The notes beneath the pieces were generated by a model that saw only the letters and a list, made by a program, of their open reading frames with translations, had not been told where the DNA came from and searched no databases. The position numbers and the translations under genes were made by a program. This document shows, piece after piece, positions 5,431 to 13,258 of a stretch of DNA of 13,305 nucleotides (positions within the stretch are counted from its first letter, which is position 1; every line of letters starts with the position of its first letter). Origin of the DNA: an uncultured Ruminococcus sp. (GTDB lineage: Bacteria; Bacillota; Clostridia; Oscillospirales; Ruminococcaceae); NCBI GenBank assembly GCA_900539095.1, contig UQAR01000058.1, positions 1 to 13,305 of the forward strand, read 5' to 3'.

Positions 5431-5460
5431 AAGGCAGTTCTGATTCATCAGAGCTGCCTT
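5431..5460. terminator. Bidirectional intrinsic terminator
   Basis: A 13-bp stem (5431-5443 with 5448-5460, one T-G wobble) and a four-base loop are flanked by A5 on the left and by TTTAGTTTATTT on the right. On the - strand this gives a clean T run right after the MATE gene, which ends at 5465. On the + strand it closes the decayed cluster. Confidence 0.9.
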
Positions 5461-5464
5461 TAGT

Positions 5465-6832
5465 TTATTTATTTTCCAAAGGAAAACCATGTTCGCCTGC
5501 AATGTGCCTACCTGCTTTGTTTACGCAGTGTATGCAAACAGGTATTATGTACAGACAAGCCGCTACCCAAGCCGCCTGATCTGTGAAACAGATAGCAAGA
5601 TAACCAAACTTTGGAACAAATATCATGCTCACAGAAATTCGTGCAATCATTTCAGTTACGCCTGAGAATATGGCAAGTCCCGAATATCCAAGACCCTGCG
5701 TGCACATTCTGCAAGTATTGAGTATGCCCAGCGTCCAATAGAAAAAGCCTGCGTAGAAAAGATATTTAGCCGATGCAGCGAGTACCTCAACGTCCGACTT
5801 GTTTACGAATATCAGTGAAAGTTCTCTGCCGAAGAATATGAGTACAATTCCGGCTATTACTCCATATGTCATGCCCACGCCAACGCCTATGCGTATGCCT
5901 TTTTTGATACGCTTGAGATTTCCTGCTCCGAGGTTCTGACTGGCAAATACCGACGCACCTGTAGCAAAAGCGTCGTATGGGCACATTGTGAACTGCTTTA
6001 TCCTTGCCGCAGCCGTGAATCCTGAAACATAAATGCTGCCAAGCTTGTTGTTTGCCGACTGCATTACCATTGAACCTATAGCGGTTATTGAATACTGAAG
6101 TCCCATAGGAAAGCCCATTATAATAAGGTTGAGCACCGCAGGCTTTGACATCACTCTGTCCTCTTTGGTAAGTTTTAGCACGCTGACCTTTTTCATAATG
6201 AATATAGCACAAAGTATTCCGCTTATCGCCTGAGCAACGACCGTAGCGATAGCCGCACCCATGCAGCCCCATCTGAACACAATAACGCACACAAGGTCAA
6301 GAGCAATGTTCAAAACTGTTGAAATGGCAAGAAACACAAACGGTGTTTTGCTGTCGCCAACAGAACGCAGAACGCTGGACAGCAGGTTATACAAAAGCGT
6401 GAACGGTATTCCAAGAAAGATAACAAGCAGATATTTGTAAGCGTCGCCGAAAATATTTTTAGGCGTTGAAAGCAGGTCTAATATCTCGCTGCAAAATACC
6501 GCACAAACAGTTGTCAGCACCAAAGCCGTGACAGCCGTTATAACTATGGAGTTATAAAAATACTGTTTCAGCTTTTTTATGTCCCCTGCACCGAAATGTC
6601 TTGCAATAGGCACACCGAAACCGCAGGCTGTTCCCATGCAGAAACCAAGCACCAAAAACTGCACACTGCTTGACGCACCAACGCTTGCAAGAGCGTCTGA
6701 ACCAAGAAATCTTCCCACAATGGCGGCGTCAATAAGATTGTATGTCTGCTGTAACAAGTTGCCTATAAGCAGCGGCAGTGCAAAGCTCATTATAAGCTTG
6801 AACGGACTGCCCGTTGTCATGTTTTTTGTCAT
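5465..6832 (-). CDS. MATE-family multidrug/metabolite exporter, 455 aa
   Basis: This is an integral membrane antiporter of the MOP superfamily, expected to use a sodium or proton gradient to expel cationic drugs or metabolites. The start at 6832 is preceded by GGAGG (6840-6844 on the complementary strand). The length of 455 fits the family (440-470), and twelve hydrophobic segments can be traced. Characteristic text includes the first-helix region SFALPLLIGNLLQQTYNLID with AAIVGRFLG, then GVPIARHFGAGD, SVLRSVGDSKTPF, and in the second half FTAAARIKQF and GASVFASQNLGAGN, the internal repeat of the first half. The pattern is of the NorM/DinF-like group common in Clostridia. It is a single-gene transcript ending at the bidirectional terminator. 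I cannot say which compound it exports. Confidence 0.93.
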   Translation of the reverse strand: MTKNMTTGSPFKLIMSFALPLLIGNLLQQTYNLIDAAIVGRFLGSDALASVGASSSVQFLVLGFCMGTACGFGVPIARHFGAGDIKKLKQYFYNSIVITAVTALVLTTVCAVFCSEILDLLSTPKNIFGDAYKYLLVIFLGIPFTLLYNLLSSVLRSVGDSKTPFVFLAISTVLNIALDLVCVIVFRWGCMGAAIATVVAQAISGILCAIFIMKKVSVLKLTKEDRVMSKPAVLNLIIMGFPMGLQYSITAIGSMVMQSANNKLGSIYVSGFTAAARIKQFTMCPYDAFATGASVFASQNLGAGNLKRIKKGIRIGVGVGMTYGVIAGIVLIFFGRELSLIFVNKSDVEVLAASAKYLFYAGFFYWTLGILNTCRMCTQGLGYSGLAIFSGVTEMIARISVSMIFVPKFGYLAICFTDQAAWVAACLYIIPVCIHCVNKAGRHIAGEHGFPLENK

Positions 6833-6989
6833 TACTTTTCCTCCGAAAATATCACTTTACATTCACTTTATAATTTTTTACTATCACATTTTATCATCAA
6901 TATATGAAAAAATCTATAATACAAAATAAAATTACTTTTGTGATATTTAACAAATATAACAACAAAAATCATACACATTGCACATAAAA

Positions 6990-7015
6990 AAGGCAGGCAT
7001 ATTTCAGCCTGCCTT
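6990..7015 (-). terminator. Intrinsic terminator after ychF
   Basis: A 9-bp perfect stem AAGGCAGGC (6990-6998) / GCCTGCCTT (7007-7015) has an eight-base loop. Reading leftward it is followed by TTTTTATG. It ends the five-gene leftward transcript. The stretch 6845-6989 between it and the MATE gene is very AT-rich and must hold the MATE promoter, but I see no convincing -35/-10 pair. Confidence 0.88.
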
Positions 7016-7030
7016 AACGATATTCAAATA

Positions 7031-8125
7031 TTAAACGTTGAATCTGAACAGCACGATATCGCCGTCCTGCATAACGTAATCCTTGCCCTCAAGACGAACA
7101 AGACCCTTTTCCTTTGCCGCAGTCATAGAACCGCAGCTCATCAGATCGTCAAATGAAACGACTTCGGCTCTGATAAAGCCCTTTTCAAAGTCGGTGTGAA
7201 TCTTTCCTGCCGCCTGCGGAGCTTTTGTGCCCTTCTTGATAGTCCATGCTCTTACCTCAGGCTCGCCTGCTGTAAGGTATGAGATAAGTCCAAGAAGAGA
7301 ATAACCCTCCTTGATAATTCTGTTAAGACCTGAAGTTTCAAGACCAAGGTCAGCAAGGAACATTGCCTTGTCCTCATCGTCCATGTCAGATATCTCAGCC
7401 TCTATCTGTGCACATATCGGGAACACTGCCGAGCCCTCGTTCTTAGCTATCTCGCAAACTTCCTTGTAGTGCTCGTTGCTTTCAATGTTATTTCTGAAAT
7501 CATCTTCACAAAGGTTAGCCGCATAGATAACAGGCTTGAGTGAAAGCAGCGGAGTTTCCTTGAGTATCTCAAGCTCGTCCTCTGTCATTTCAAATGAACG
7601 TGCAGGCTTGCCGCTCTCAAGATGCTCCTTGAGCTTTTCAAGAAACTCTACCGCAGCAGCCAATGACTTGTCGCCCTTCATTGCCTTCTTAGTTCTGTCA
7701 AGCTTTCTCTCGATAAGCTCAACGTCTGAGAAAATAAGTTCAAGGTCGATAGTTTCAATATCCCTGCGAGGATTTATAGAACCGTCAACGTGAATGATGT
7801 TAGGGTCATCAAAACATCTTACAACGTGAACGATAGCGTCTACCTCTCTTATGTTTGAAAGGAACTTGTTGCCCAGTCCCTCGCCCTTTGATGCACCCTT
7901 TACAAGACCTGCAATGTCAACAAATTCAAGTGTCGCAGGTGTGAACTTTACAGGGTGATACATCTCAGCCAGCTTGTCAAGTCTTTCATCAGGCACTGAA
8001 ACGATACCAACGTTCGGTTCAATGGTGCAGAAAGGATAGTTTGCAGATTCAGCACCTGCATTTGTGAGTGCGTTAAAAAGTGTTGATTTTCCTACGTTAG
8101 GAAGTCCTACCATGCCAAGTTTCAT
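7031..8125 (-). CDS. ychF: Redox-regulated ATPase YchF (Obg-family, OLA1 homologue)
   Basis: This is a cytoplasmic, ribosome-associated P-loop protein of the TRAFAC class, near-universal in life and linked to translation and stress responses. The P-loop GLPNVGKST lies at residues 7-15, with the switch region near PFCTIEPNVG (31-40) and the DIAGL walker-B/G3 motif at 70-74. The G4 position reads NLCE (204-207) instead of NKxD, which is the known reason YchF prefers ATP over GTP. A TGS domain fills the C-terminus (about 280-364), ending in the typical YVMQDGDIVLFRFNV. The length of 364 is standard. It is the last gene of the leftward run, 18 bases after the 85-residue protein gene. AAGGCG (8135-8140, complementary strand) is the likely ribosome binding site. 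Confidence 0.98.
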   Translation of the reverse strand: MKLGMVGLPNVGKSTLFNALTNAGAESANYPFCTIEPNVGIVSVPDERLDKLAEMYHPVKFTPATLEFVDIAGLVKGASKGEGLGNKFLSNIREVDAIVHVVRCFDDPNIIHVDGSINPRRDIETIDLELIFSDVELIERKLDRTKKAMKGDKSLAAAVEFLEKLKEHLESGKPARSFEMTEDELEILKETPLLSLKPVIYAANLCEDDFRNNIESNEHYKEVCEIAKNEGSAVFPICAQIEAEISDMDDEDKAMFLADLGLETSGLNRIIKEGYSLLGLISYLTAGEPEVRAWTIKKGTKAPQAAGKIHTDFEKGFIRAEVVSFDDLMSCGSMTAAKEKGLVRLEGKDYVMQDGDIVLFRFNV

Positions 8126-8143
8126 ATCAATATTCGCCTTTCG

Positions 8144-8401
8144 TTAAAATTTTACGCCATCATGGTCAAAATCATCTTCATCATCATCAAAATCATAATC
8201 ATCATAATACTCGTCAGGGTCAAAATGATCATTACAGCCACCCTTGTCTATCTTGTTGTTACAACCGATAGTAACGCCTTTCTTGATAGGCGAAACAAAC
8301 AGACCAATTATAACGCCAAGGAGAAAAAGTGCAAGACCTTTCCAAAAATAACTTACAGTGCACACATTCTCAGTGCCGCTAGTTTCCTCAAAAATATCCA
8401 T
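8144..8401 (-). CDS. Small single-helix membrane protein with acidic tail, 85 aa
   Basis: No named family is recognised. A good GGAGG lies eight bases upstream of the ATG (8410-8414, complementary strand). One hydrophobic helix at about residues 21-38 follows a short N-terminal segment. Beyond it is a basic turn (PIKKG), a short stretch with Cys47 and Cys56, and a remarkable tail (about 59-82) made almost only of Asp, Glu, Tyr, Phe and His. The acid-rich tail could bind divalent metal or a basic partner, but that is speculation. It sits 15 bases after the large permease gene and 18 before ychF in the same direction, so it is very likely co-transcribed and may be an accessory to the permease. 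The repetitive GAT/GAC codons make the DNA look like a simple repeat on the + strand. Confidence 0.72.
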   Translation of the reverse strand: MDIFEETSGTENVCTVSYFWKGLALFLLGVIIGLFVSPIKKGVTIGCNNKIDKGGCNDHFDPDEYYDDYDFDDDEDDFDHDGVKF

Positions 8402-8416
8402 TACAAATACCTCCGT

Positions 8417-11224
8417 CTATTCTACTGATTTTAAAGATTCTACCATATCTATCTTTTTAAGCTTGAAATGCAGAACCAGATTTACTATAAATGCAAACGC
8501 CAGCGTGAGCAATGCACCAAGCACATAAGCCCACCATACGAGCTGCCTGTTGAACAGCACAAGGTCGACCTCTGAGGTTATGACCACAAAATAATGCAGT
8601 ATCTTTCCTGCACCAAGTCCGACCAGTATGCCCACCAGCGTGGAAATAAGATTTTCTCTGTAAATATACGCCGAAGTTTCGCCGTCATAAAAGCCAAGAA
8701 CTTTTATAGTTGCTATCTCACGAACACGCTCGGTTATGTTGATGTTTGCCAAATTGTAGAGCACCACAAATGCCAGTCCACCTGCACAAACAATAAGCAG
8801 TATCACAATAGCGTCAAGGCTGTCAACGGAATTAAGAAAACCTCTGCTTGAATCAGTCTTGAAACTTATTCCGTAAAACTCATCATTTGAAATAAGCTGT
8901 TCCTTGAAAGAGTTTTCATCAGTATCCTTTTTCAAGTCAACAAATGAAAGATTATAAACAGGCTTTTCACCGTAAACGCTCTCAAAATCCTCAGGGGTGA
9001 TGTAAATATAGTGCAAAGCGTAGTTCTTGCTGACGCCGCCTATCTCAAAGCTTTTTTCCTCATGACCATTCAGCTTGACCGTCACAGTATCGCCGGTTTT
9101 CAGATCAAGAAGTTTAGCCAGTTTCTGCGTTATTATCACAGAACCGTTTTTCACTTCCAGCTTTGAACCGTCCTCAGCTGAAACAAGGTCGATATAATCA
9201 CCCATGCTGTCAGGAGTTTTCGGCACTACCATAGAAATCGTCTGATTTTCACCGCCGCTCTCCGCAATGCCCTCGATGCTCTGTGTCAGCATGAATTTGT
9301 CCACCTGTTCAATGCTGCTTATCTTGCTCTCCAGCTGCTCTTCATCAAAGTCAGTCGAGTTGAGCACCGCTATGCCGTCATACAGGAAAACCTCGTTGAA
9401 CTGCTTGTCAGCAATAGTCTTTATAGAATATTTAAGACCAAATCCCGTGACTATCAACGCCGTGCAGCCTGCCACGCCCACAACAGTCATAAAGAAACGC
9501 TTTTTGTATCTCAGCAGGTTTCTTACAGTGACCTTTGCGAGAAAATCAAGCCTTTTCCAAATAAAGTCCACACGCTCAAGCAAAACACGTCTGCCGTTCT
9601 GCGGCGGTTTTGGTCGCATAAGCTGTGAAGGCTGCGACTTTAGTTCTTTCATGCAGGCATAAAGCACAGCCGAGCAGGTGCATATCACCGACACCACCAA
9701 GCACAGTATCATATAAACAGGCTTGAACGGCGTGTCGATATCAGGAATGTTATACAAAATGTGATAGCAGCTGTAAATTATCTTAGGGAAAAGCTGCAAT
9801 CCAACCGTAACGCCTATACAGCTGCCTGCCGCAGCCGCTGCCGCCGCATAGAAAAGATATTTCCCCGCTATCCTTGCACTGCTGTAGCCTAAAGCCTTGT
9901 AAGTGCCTATCTGCGTTCTTTGCTCCTCGACCATTCTTGTCATAGTGGTCAGACACACAAGTGCCGCCACAAGAATAAAGAACACCGGAAATACCTTTGC
10001 GATAGAATCAACTTTCTGAGCGTCGCCATAGAAAGAACTGTAATCAGAACTTGCCTCAAATCTGTTATACTGATAAAAAGCAGGAGCTTTCACGCTTTCA
10101 AGCTCTTTTTTTGACGCAGCTATCTCTTCCTCTGCCGCCGCCAGCTGACCGTTATATTCATCAAAAGCCGCCGTGCTGCCCGATTTTTTGTCATCAAGCA
10201 GTCTGCCTGCCACCTCTTCAAGCTGCTGTGCCTTTAAAAGCTGTGACCGTGCAAGATATCTTGTGCTGGAACCGTTCTGCTCCGCCTTATCATAAGCCGC
10301 CTGAGCCTCTTTCACCGACTGCTGAGCCGTTTTCAAAAGCTCCGTCAGCTGACTTTCATCACAAGAAAGAGCCTGCCTCAAAATATCAGTCTTTTCCTCA
10401 GCCGCCGTTATCTTATCCTGAGCGTCACTGCTTAGCTTTTCAAATCTGCCGTTCACGCTCTCCTTGAAAAACTCCACCGCCTGACTGCTCTTGTCTTTCA
10501 CAGCCTGCTTGTACTCATCCGAAAACGGGTCAAGTTCGTCAGTGCCCTTGAATTTCACATAAAGCTCAGTGTAATAATCGCACACAAACTCGCTTTCAGG
10601 CACAAAAACGTTGCTCACAACAGTTCCGTTGCCCACAGTTGTTGCGTCACGCTCATATCCTATATACAGCGGCGACGCAACGATACCGACTATTTTATAG
10701 GTATCCGCCGCCAGTGTATCAGTTATCTTCTTAGACGTGTCAGGCTCGTCTATTTTTATCTTGCCCCCGACCTTAAAAGTGTCAGGCGAACTCATTTTTA
10801 CCTCAACTGCACATTCGCCCTTTTTCTCAGGCAGCCGTCCCTCAAGAAGAACAGGCTTGTCAAGATTATTAGGGCTGTCCTCAGCAACAACGTCGTTAAA
10901 GGACATGAACTTCAGCACAAGGTTCTGATTTTCGTGATAATAGAAAACGTCCTTAGAATACCCCGCCATTACGCCCTCAACGTTCTCTGCCTTTTTCACA
11001 GCCTCAACGTCCTCAGACTTTACGCCGATAGAGGACATTAGCTTTAGATCCATAAGTCTGTTATCACTGAAATATTCCTCCGCCGTGGCTATCATATCAG
11101 GCATCGTTGCCTTGATTCCTGAAAAGAATCCGCAGCCAAGAAGAACTATTAGAAAAATAGAGAGAAATCTGCCGAAAGAGTGCCTTACCTCTCTTACAGT
11201 ATCCTTTTTCAAAGCACCTTTCAT
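8417..11224 (-). CDS. FtsX/MacB-type ABC transporter permease, 935 aa
   Basis: This is the membrane subunit of a type VII ABC system, the family that uses ATP hydrolysis to drive movements outside the membrane rather than ordinary transport. Domain order: TM1 (about 20-38); a first extracytoplasmic domain (about 40-405) with a long Ala/Glu/Lys/Gln-rich coiled coil (about 235-380); an FtsX block with TM2-TM4 (411-428, 455-475, 503-525) carrying EEQRTQIGTYKALGY (433-447); a linker with RNLLRYKKRF; TM5 (578-598); a second extracytoplasmic domain (about 600-800); and a second FtsX block with TM6-TM8 carrying REIATIKVLGFY (835-846). Eight helices and duplicated blocks are typical of the large Firmicutes permeases. 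GGGGAG precedes the start. No ATPase gene lies anywhere in the window, so the partner is encoded elsewhere. The substrate is unknown. Confidence 0.93.
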   Translation of the reverse strand: MKGALKKDTVREVRHSFGRFLSIFLIVLLGCGFFSGIKATMPDMIATAEEYFSDNRLMDLKLMSSIGVKSEDVEAVKKAENVEGVMAGYSKDVFYYHENQNLVLKFMSFNDVVAEDSPNNLDKPVLLEGRLPEKKGECAVEVKMSSPDTFKVGGKIKIDEPDTSKKITDTLAADTYKIVGIVASPLYIGYERDATTVGNGTVVSNVFVPESEFVCDYYTELYVKFKGTDELDPFSDEYKQAVKDKSSQAVEFFKESVNGRFEKLSSDAQDKITAAEEKTDILRQALSCDESQLTELLKTAQQSVKEAQAAYDKAEQNGSSTRYLARSQLLKAQQLEEVAGRLLDDKKSGSTAAFDEYNGQLAAAEEEIAASKKELESVKAPAFYQYNRFEASSDYSSFYGDAQKVDSIAKVFPVFFILVAALVCLTTMTRMVEEQRTQIGTYKALGYSSARIAGKYLFYAAAAAAAGSCIGVTVGLQLFPKIIYSCYHILYNIPDIDTPFKPVYMILCLVVSVICTCSAVLYACMKELKSQPSQLMRPKPPQNGRRVLLERVDFIWKRLDFLAKVTVRNLLRYKKRFFMTVVGVAGCTALIVTGFGLKYSIKTIADKQFNEVFLYDGIAVLNSTDFDEEQLESKISSIEQVDKFMLTQSIEGIAESGGENQTISMVVPKTPDSMGDYIDLVSAEDGSKLEVKNGSVIITQKLAKLLDLKTGDTVTVKLNGHEEKSFEIGGVSKNYALHYIYITPEDFESVYGEKPVYNLSFVDLKKDTDENSFKEQLISNDEFYGISFKTDSSRGFLNSVDSLDAIVILLIVCAGGLAFVVLYNLANINITERVREIATIKVLGFYDGETSAYIYRENLISTLVGILVGLGAGKILHYFVVITSEVDLVLFNRQLVWWAYVLGALLTLAFAFIVNLVLHFKLKKIDMVESLKSVE

Positions 11225-11245
11225 AACAGAACTCCCCTCGTCTTA

Positions 11246-11710
11246 TTATTCTTCACCGTCATCATCAGAAAAGTCATCAAGACCTATCCTGCCCGACTGC
11301 ACGAAATACACCGCCGCCGCAAGCACGAAAATGACAGGAGCGAAAATAAATATCGCTTTTTTAGCCCAGTCAACTCCCAGTGCACCTGCCAGCATAAAAC
11401 ACAGCACACCTGAAATATCCAAAAATAGCATACAAAAATACGTCCTCAGTGCCGACACCGCAGGTGCAGCGTCCGCCTCAGGGTCAACACTGTCGCTGAA
11501 AATATTTATCCTGCCTGCTGAAAAAACAAGCACAATGAATATTATCATAGCCAGCATACAAAGCACAAGGTCAGTAACATAAGGCTTTGCCGTGCCGGAA
11601 GTCATACCAACCGCCAGCACAAAGCAGTCGCACCCCATGCAAAACACAAGTGCCGCCGTGTCTATCACCGTGAGCACTAGCTGAAAAGGCGTAAAAGGAA
11701 CTTTTTTCAT
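11246..11710 (-). CDS. Four-helix membrane protein of unknown function, 154 aa
   Basis: The family is not recognised. Hydrophobic segments lie at about residues 9-35, 46-65, 89-110 and 117-137. The first is rich in Cys (FCMGCDCF), and helices 2 and 3 are separated by an acidic loop with DSVDPEADAA. The tail ends DDFSDDDGEE. The ATG lies three bases after the stop of the aminotransferase gene, with no strong ribosome binding site of its own (an AGGA is about 18 bases away), so translation probably depends on ribosomes finishing the upstream gene. It ends 21 bases before the large permease gene. A role as a permease accessory is possible from position only. Confidence 0.75.
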   Translation of the reverse strand: MKKVPFTPFQLVLTVIDTAALVFCMGCDCFVLAVGMTSGTAKPYVTDLVLCMLAMIIFIVLVFSAGRINIFSDSVDPEADAAPAVSALRTYFCMLFLDISGVLCFMLAGALGVDWAKKAIFIFAPVIFVLAAAVYFVQSGRIGLDDFSDDDGEE

Positions 11711-11713
11711 TGC

Positions 11714-12907
11714 TTATTCGCCGAACATATCCTTTGAAAGTCTGCCAAGTTTCTCACAGCCGTCGATTATCTGCTCGTCAGTAGGAGTTGAGAAATTCAT
11801 TCTGAATGAAGAAGTCTTGTCAGACTCGCTTACCATGAAAGCGTTGCCCGGAACGACTGCCACCTTGTATTCAGAAACAGCCTTCTTGCAGAAACCTGTC
11901 ATGTCGCTGCCCTCTGGAAGAGTGCACCAAATGAACAATCCGCCCTCAGGTCTTGTGAACTTGATCTTTGAAGAGAAATTCTTCTCGATCTGCTCTATCA
12001 TAAGTTCAAGCTTGTGCTTATATATCACTCTCAGTGATGCAATATGTGCCTCGATATCATTGTCCTTCATGAAGTTGTAAGCCAGCATCTGTGCCCAAAT
12101 GTTAGTATGTACGTCAGCGACCTGCTTGCAGACAACTATCTTTCCGATTATCTCCTTAGGAGCAGAGATATAACCTACTCTGATTCCAGGAGCAAGTATC
12201 TTTGAGAATGTTCTTGAATACATAACAAGACCGTCCTTGTCCATGCTCTTGATAGAAGGAATAGCCTCGCCCTTTATTCTCAGGTCGCCGTATGGGTTGT
12301 CCTCAAGTATCATAACGCTGTATTTCTTAGCAAGCTCATAGATAGCCTTTCTCTTTTCAAGAGAAGTAGTAAGACCCGTAGGGTTCTGGAAGTTTGGAAT
12401 AATGTAGAATACCTTTACTTTGCCTGTAGCGAAAGCCTCTTCAAGCTCTTTAAGGACAACACCGTCATCATCAAGTGTTATGCCTCTCAGCTCAACATTG
12501 TATGACTTGAACGCATTAAGTGAACCGATAAAGCTTGGAGCCTCACAGCAAAGAATGTCGCCTGGGTCGCAAAGCACCTTGCATGCAAGTTCGTTAGCCT
12601 GCTGAGCACCGCTCGTTATAATAAGGTCATCTCTCTCAGGGTCAAATTCGCCCTTCTTTTCAAGCTCTTTTTTGAGAAGATCTCTCAGCGGAGTATATCC
12701 CTCAGTAACACTGTATTTCAAAGCACCGAATGGATCATTCTTGAATATCTCAGCCGATATCCTGTTAAGCTCGTCCACTGGGAAAGCCTCAGCCGCTGGG
12801 CTGCCTGCTGCGAAAGAGATCACCTCAGGGTCAGCTGTAAATTTAAGTATCTCTCTGATAGCAGACGCCTGCAAATGAGAAACCTTTTCTGAAAAATTAT
12901 AAGTCAT
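11714..12907 (-). CDS. PLP-dependent aminotransferase, class I/II fold, 397 aa
   Basis: This is a fold-type I aminotransferase of the subgroup that includes 2-aminoadipate, aromatic and alanine-type enzymes related to the catalytic half of MocR proteins. No GntR DNA-binding domain is attached. Visible PLP site: SGAQQANE (99-106) for phosphate/ring contacts, PNFQNPTG with Asn175, LEDNPYG with Asp203 (pyridine nitrogen) and Tyr206, SRTFSKILAPGIRVGY with the Schiff-base Lys236 and Arg243, and Arg369 in SSFRMNFS for the substrate carboxylate. All catalytic residues are intact and the length is normal. The start at 12907 has AGAGG eight or so bases upstream. It is the first gene of the leftward transcript, from the promoter near 12945. 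The substrate cannot be told from sequence alone; the downstream membrane genes give no metabolic hint. Confidence 0.93.
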   Translation of the reverse strand: MTYNFSEKVSHLQASAIREILKFTADPEVISFAAGSPAAEAFPVDELNRISAEIFKNDPFGALKYSVTEGYTPLRDLLKKELEKKGEFDPERDDLIITSGAQQANELACKVLCDPGDILCCEAPSFIGSLNAFKSYNVELRGITLDDDGVVLKELEEAFATGKVKVFYIIPNFQNPTGLTTSLEKRKAIYELAKKYSVMILEDNPYGDLRIKGEAIPSIKSMDKDGLVMYSRTFSKILAPGIRVGYISAPKEIIGKIVVCKQVADVHTNIWAQMLAYNFMKDNDIEAHIASLRVIYKHKLELMIEQIEKNFSSKIKFTRPEGGLFIWCTLPEGSDMTGFCKKAVSEYKVAVVPGNAFMVSESDKTSSFRMNFSTPTDEQIIDGCEKLGRLSKDMFGE

Positions 12908-12944
12908 AGCATTTTACCTCTTTTTCTTAAAAATACACAATATG

Positions 12945-12973
12945 ATTATAGCACATTTCTCCCATAAAATAAA
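12945..12973 (-). promoter_or_regulatory. Extended -10 promoter of the leftward five-gene run
   Basis: On the - strand TGCTATAAT gives a perfect -10 (ATTATA at 12945-12950 on +) with an extended TGn. The -35 (12968-12973) reads TTTATT, a poor match, 17 bases away. The extended -10 would compensate. The predicted leader is about 30 bases long. Confidence 0.68.
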
Positions 12974-13029
12974 GGGTTTACGCAAACTTTTTTCACATTT
13001 ATATCCCACAGACCGATTTTTGTGCAAAT

Positions 13030-13060
13030 TTAACAACGCCCATTGCCGCCTTATATAAGG
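13030..13060 (+). promoter_or_regulatory. Candidate promoter and palindrome for the flippase gene
   Basis: TTAACA (13030-13035), 16 bases, TATATA (13052-13057) is a plausible rightward promoter. The -10 lies inside a perfect 12-bp palindrome CCTTATATAAGG (13049-13060), which could be an operator or a chance AT-rich symmetry. The rest of the 223-base divergent gap shows nothing further. Confidence 0.4.
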
Positions 13061-13130
13061 ACAAACCGTAATATAAGCCGCCCAAGCAGCATAAAATCAT
13101 ATAAAAACAAGTAAGAAAGCAGGTTTATAA

Positions 13131-13258
13131 ATGAAAAGACAAGGCTTTATAAAAGGCTCGGCAATATTGCTTGCAATGGTTCTCATAACAAAAATACTGG
13201 GACTGCTGTATAAGATACCACTGACCAATCTTCTTGGCGGCACAGGCATGGGATATTT
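13131..13258 (+). CDS. SpoVB/MurJ-like flippase, N-terminal fragment
   Basis: Only the first 42 or so codons are native. The text MKRQGFIKGSAILLAMVLI continues as TKILGLLYKIPLTNLLG and GTGMGYF. This is the characteristic first helix and loop of the MOP-superfamily polysaccharide or lipid II flippases annotated as SpoVB, MurJ or Wzx in Firmicutes, where full proteins run to about 450-550 residues. AGG (13121-13123) is a modest ribosome binding site. The frame continues into adapter as LLYTSPSPRD, which is artefact and must be removed. The gene is truncated by the contig end, not by mutation. It diverges from the aminotransferase gene. Which flippase subgroup it belongs to cannot be decided from this fragment. 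Confidence 0.82.

Noticed and set aside
5787..6290. Long open frame of 167 codons inside the MATE gene on the same strand
   Set aside because: Out-of-frame shadow of the MATE coding sequence, with unlikely composition and no start signal.
6845..6989. Extra copies of the GTGATA operator upstream of the MATE gene
   Set aside because: Several GTGA/TCAC words occur in this AT-rich stretch, but none forms the GTGA-N8-TCAC dyad.
8162..8428. Ile/Lys-rich + strand frame and apparent trinucleotide repeat
   Set aside because: It is the complement of the Asp-rich tail of the 85-residue protein, so the repeat reflects GAT/GAC codons and not a microsatellite.
11085..11582. Open frame of 165 codons on the + strand
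   Set aside because: Antisense shadow of the permease start and the four-helix gene; Ser/Pro/Thr-rich composition typical of reverse-strand reading.
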